From Neofusicoccum parvum (Eukaryota; Ascomycota; Dothideomycetes; Botryosphaeriales; Botryosphaeriaceae), in contig CP087208.1 of the NCBI GenBank assembly GCA_020912385.1, forward strand, positions 372,001 through 436,000: a stretch of 64,000 nucleotides of DNA, written 5' to 3'. Numbering within the stretch: the first letter of the stretch is position 1; each line of letters begins with the position of its first letter. Positions 61,603 through 64,000 of this stretch are shown piece by piece. Under the pieces are notes generated by a model. That model saw only the letters and a list, made by a program, of their open reading frames with translations, had not been told where the DNA came from and made no database searches. The position numbers were made by a program, and so were the translations under genes.

Positions 61603-64000
61603 ATGGCCAACAACCCGCCGCCCTTCCTCTTCCTCCTGGTCATCCTCCTCTTCCTCTACCTGAGCCCCGACCCGCAGGCTCCAGTCGCATCGCGCCGCCT
61701 CGAGCGCATCGTCGACCATGAGGCCGGAGCTCTCGAAACCCTGAATAACTCGACTTTCGGCGATCTGCAAGTCGGTGGCGAGGACGAGCGCTGGCTGAAC
61801 TTGACCGGCCTCAAAAAGGAGCATGGTTTCCACTGGGAGCTGCTGGACTCTGTCCGGGACCGCGCCCGCGACCAGGCGAGATACGTCCTGGGTGAGGACA
61901 CGGTCGGCCTGATCGATGGAAGCAGCGACCGGTATCCGCTTCTCTACCACAACCTCACCGGCTTTGTTCAGGGCACCTGGCGCCAGACCGGCTCCTATCA
62001 TGGTCCGCATGTCAACCTGTCCGCCATCACACCACATGGCACCTACTCGTCTGAGGAATGGAGTCGCAACGTGAGCTCCATCGACGGAGACATCAGGATA
62101 CATTTTCGGGAGAAGGAACATGGAGAAGCTTGGAATACTTCTGCCAGGAGGATTGCGGCTAGGGTCACACTCGGCGAGGACACATCCTATGGCAACTGGT
62201 GGGACATGCGCCTTCACGGCGTCCATATGGTTGACACGGGAACCATATTGCTGACCACGACGAGTGAGAAGTAATACTCATGTTTCCACACTTGCAAGTA
62301 GTGCATGCCGCTTACCCTCCATAGGTTCGAGGGCATCTTCGCTCTCCCGCACTTTTCGCTTTCAAAGCACGCATTTACGCTCAGCCAGGAGCTTCTGAAT
62401 CGAACCTTGAACGACACCATCCAAAAGCAGCGGTCTGGGGACATCGACGAATTTAACCCGTGGTCCTCGATTGTCGAGGGTGACGAAGAGCTCTTTTCCG
62501 TGCCACACTGCGAGTATGTCATGTACCTCCAGCAGCATCCATTGCCCTTCTCTCCTCCAGAGCCTTCGGACATTGGCAACGGCCTCGCCATGAAGCTCTT
62601 CGAAGACGAACTGCGCAGCCCGTACCGTTTTTTCCCCCAACAACCTCCGGACATGGTGATGTCCATGGTCGCCTTCTCTCCCGACTGCGGCTTCACCATC
62701 GAGTCAAAAGGACCTCCAGATGTTCCACCATTGGATGGTCAGCACCTGAAGGGGCCCAAAACTGAGGCCTATGCCGTGATTGCGAGGCGTCACATTATCC
62801 TCTTTGCTTCAGTGATCGGTTCTCAGCTTGTGCTCCTTGTGAGACAAATGAAAGAGGCATCAACCCCTTCAACAAGGAGTCGCATTAGTTTCTACACTAT
62901 TGCACTGCTGGCGATGGGCGACGGCTTTACCCTTCTTGGTTTCGCTTTTGTAGGCATGTCATATGAAGCGATTACGCTCATATTGCTTGCTACAGCCTAC
63001 GTCGCTTTCTTGTCCGCTGTTTTCTTCGGCATGGGCTTCTTGAAGGAAATCTGGACTGTTCAATCTACAGAACGCAGCAGAGACGAAAGGCAAAACGCGG
63101 CAAACTCAAACCGCGCCACACCTACAGCCACCCAACCTGGCAGCAGAAGCGAAACACCATCTGCGCAAAGGCCGGCCCCAGTCATATCAGCAGCTGGAGC
63201 AGATACGCTCCCCCTACCTGTTACTGCTCGCCAAGCAGTGAACAGTGGGGCGACTCCGATAATCGTACCCTCAGATCAAGACATAGATGCAGAAATCACC
63301 GATAACGAGAACAACGCGAATGCCACTGACAATGAGCGGTCATCCCGATACGGATTCGGAACCGTCTACTTCCGCTTCTATCTTCTTCTGTTCGGCCTTG
63401 TCTTCCTATCTCTCCATGCAACCACATGGCCGTCATCCTTACAGGCGGCTTACAGCACTGTCCTCATCTTCACATACTTTTCCTTTTGGACTCCGCAAAT
63501 ATACCGGAATGTGATGCGGAACTGCCGGAAAGCTCTGCGCTGGGATTACGTCGTCGGCCAAAGTATTCTCCGACTCTTGCCTTTTTACTACTTGTTTGCG
63601 TACCGCGGTAACATCCTACTCCTCAAACCTGATCTCAGCTTCCTTGCGATGCTCACCGGTTGGGTCTGGCTGCAACTATGTGCACTTCTAAGCCAAGAGC
63701 ATCTCGGTCCCAGGTTTTTCGTCCGGGAAAGTTGGGTACCACCAGCGTACGACTACCATCCCGTACTACGTGCAGATGAGGAGGGTGCAAGTCTTCCATC
63801 TGGAGGCAAAGTGCTCGCAGGCGAGGACACGGGGATATCGTCGACGACCAAAGCAGGCGAGTCCAGGGACAAGGGCAAGAAGATATTTGACTGCGCCATT
63901 TGCATGCAAGATTTGGAGGTTCCCGTTGTTCCGGCGGGCGCAGCTGATGCTGATGTTGGTGCGACAGGGCTTTCGGGTGGCTTGTTGGCGAGGAGGGCAT
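61603..64000 (+). CDS. dsc1: Dsc E3 ubiquitin ligase subunit Dsc1/Tul1 (3' partial)
   Basis: Two exons seen: 61603-62270 and 62325 to the window end. The 54-bp intron (GTAATA...CATAG) is phase 2 and joins TTTSEK to FEGIFALPHF. A signal peptide (FLFLLVILLFLYLS) starts the protein, followed by a lumenal region with several N-glycosylation sites (NNST, NLT, NLS, NVS, NTS). Seven membrane segments lie between about 370 and 700 (for example HIILFASVIGSQLVLLV, FYLLLFGLVFLSLHA, ILRLLPFYYLFA). After them a RING finger begins (FDCAICMQDLEVPV, about 744), where the window stops. Dsc1/Tul1 is the catalytic subunit of the Golgi/endosome Dsc complex, which ubiquitinates membrane proteins and, in fission yeast and Aspergillus, activates SREBP. 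The C-terminal RING cysteines are outside the window. Confidence 0.93.

Noticed and set aside
1..64000. Transposons, inverted terminal repeats, rRNA, CRISPR, secondary-metabolite cluster
   Set aside because: No transposase, reverse transcriptase, PKS/NRPS or rRNA sequence could be recognised.

Overview
This window is nuclear DNA of a filamentous ascomycete (Pezizomycotina). The evidence is the short (42-90 bp) GT...AG introns with CTRAC-like branch sites, and an unmistakably fungal gene set: alpha-factor-type pheromone receptor Ste2, Dsc1/Tul1 E3 ligase, PI-PLC, Pif1, Upf1, Imp4, Pub1 and a GH47 mannosidase. The 2EXR/F-box-like protein and GC-rich intergenic DNA would fit Dothideomycetes, but the class is an inference. 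I see no prokaryotic operon, virus, transposon, CRISPR array or secondary-metabolite cluster.

Layout. 1-4.5 kb: 3' part of a GATA-type factor with a hugely expanded zinc-finger loop (Ams2-like), then a 2EXR/F-box-like protein, both on +. 6.9-11.1 kb: a divergent pair, a three-exon acidic/coiled nuclear protein (possibly a Mediator tail subunit) on - and the three-RRM protein Pub1 on +. 12.6-19.3 kb: Pif1 helicase (+) facing a 1,114-residue protein of unknown function (-). 20.2-25.6 kb: an intron-bearing tRNA-Leu(AAG), a GH47 alpha-1,2-mannosidase and a tandem-BRCT protein, all on -. 26.3-31.5 kb: a possible tiny two-exon gene, then Upf1 (-) and Imp4 (+) sharing a 541-bp divergent promoter. 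36.5-46.5 kb: PI-specific phospholipase C and a disordered 904-residue protein, both on -. 49.4-50.7 kb: a CECR5/YKR070W-type HAD hydrolase (+). 56.9-64.0 kb: a possible small two-TM protein (-), the Ste2 receptor (-) and, divergently, Dsc1 (+), which runs off the window just as its RING finger begins.

The genes are mostly housekeeping functions: RNA metabolism (Pub1, Upf1, Imp4, tRNA), genome maintenance (Pif1, BRCT protein, Ams2-like factor), N-glycan and membrane-protein quality control (GH47, Dsc1) and signalling (PLC, Ste2). They do not form one pathway. The unusual features are two very long convergent gene deserts (31.5-36.5 kb and 50.7-59.3 kb), large uncharacterised or disordered proteins, and several splice or start configurations predicting isoforms: Pif1 dual start, Pub1 stop-free 3n intron, tandem acceptors in Pub1 and Ste2, and an Imp4 six-nucleotide coding exon. 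No clear new multi-gene system was found.
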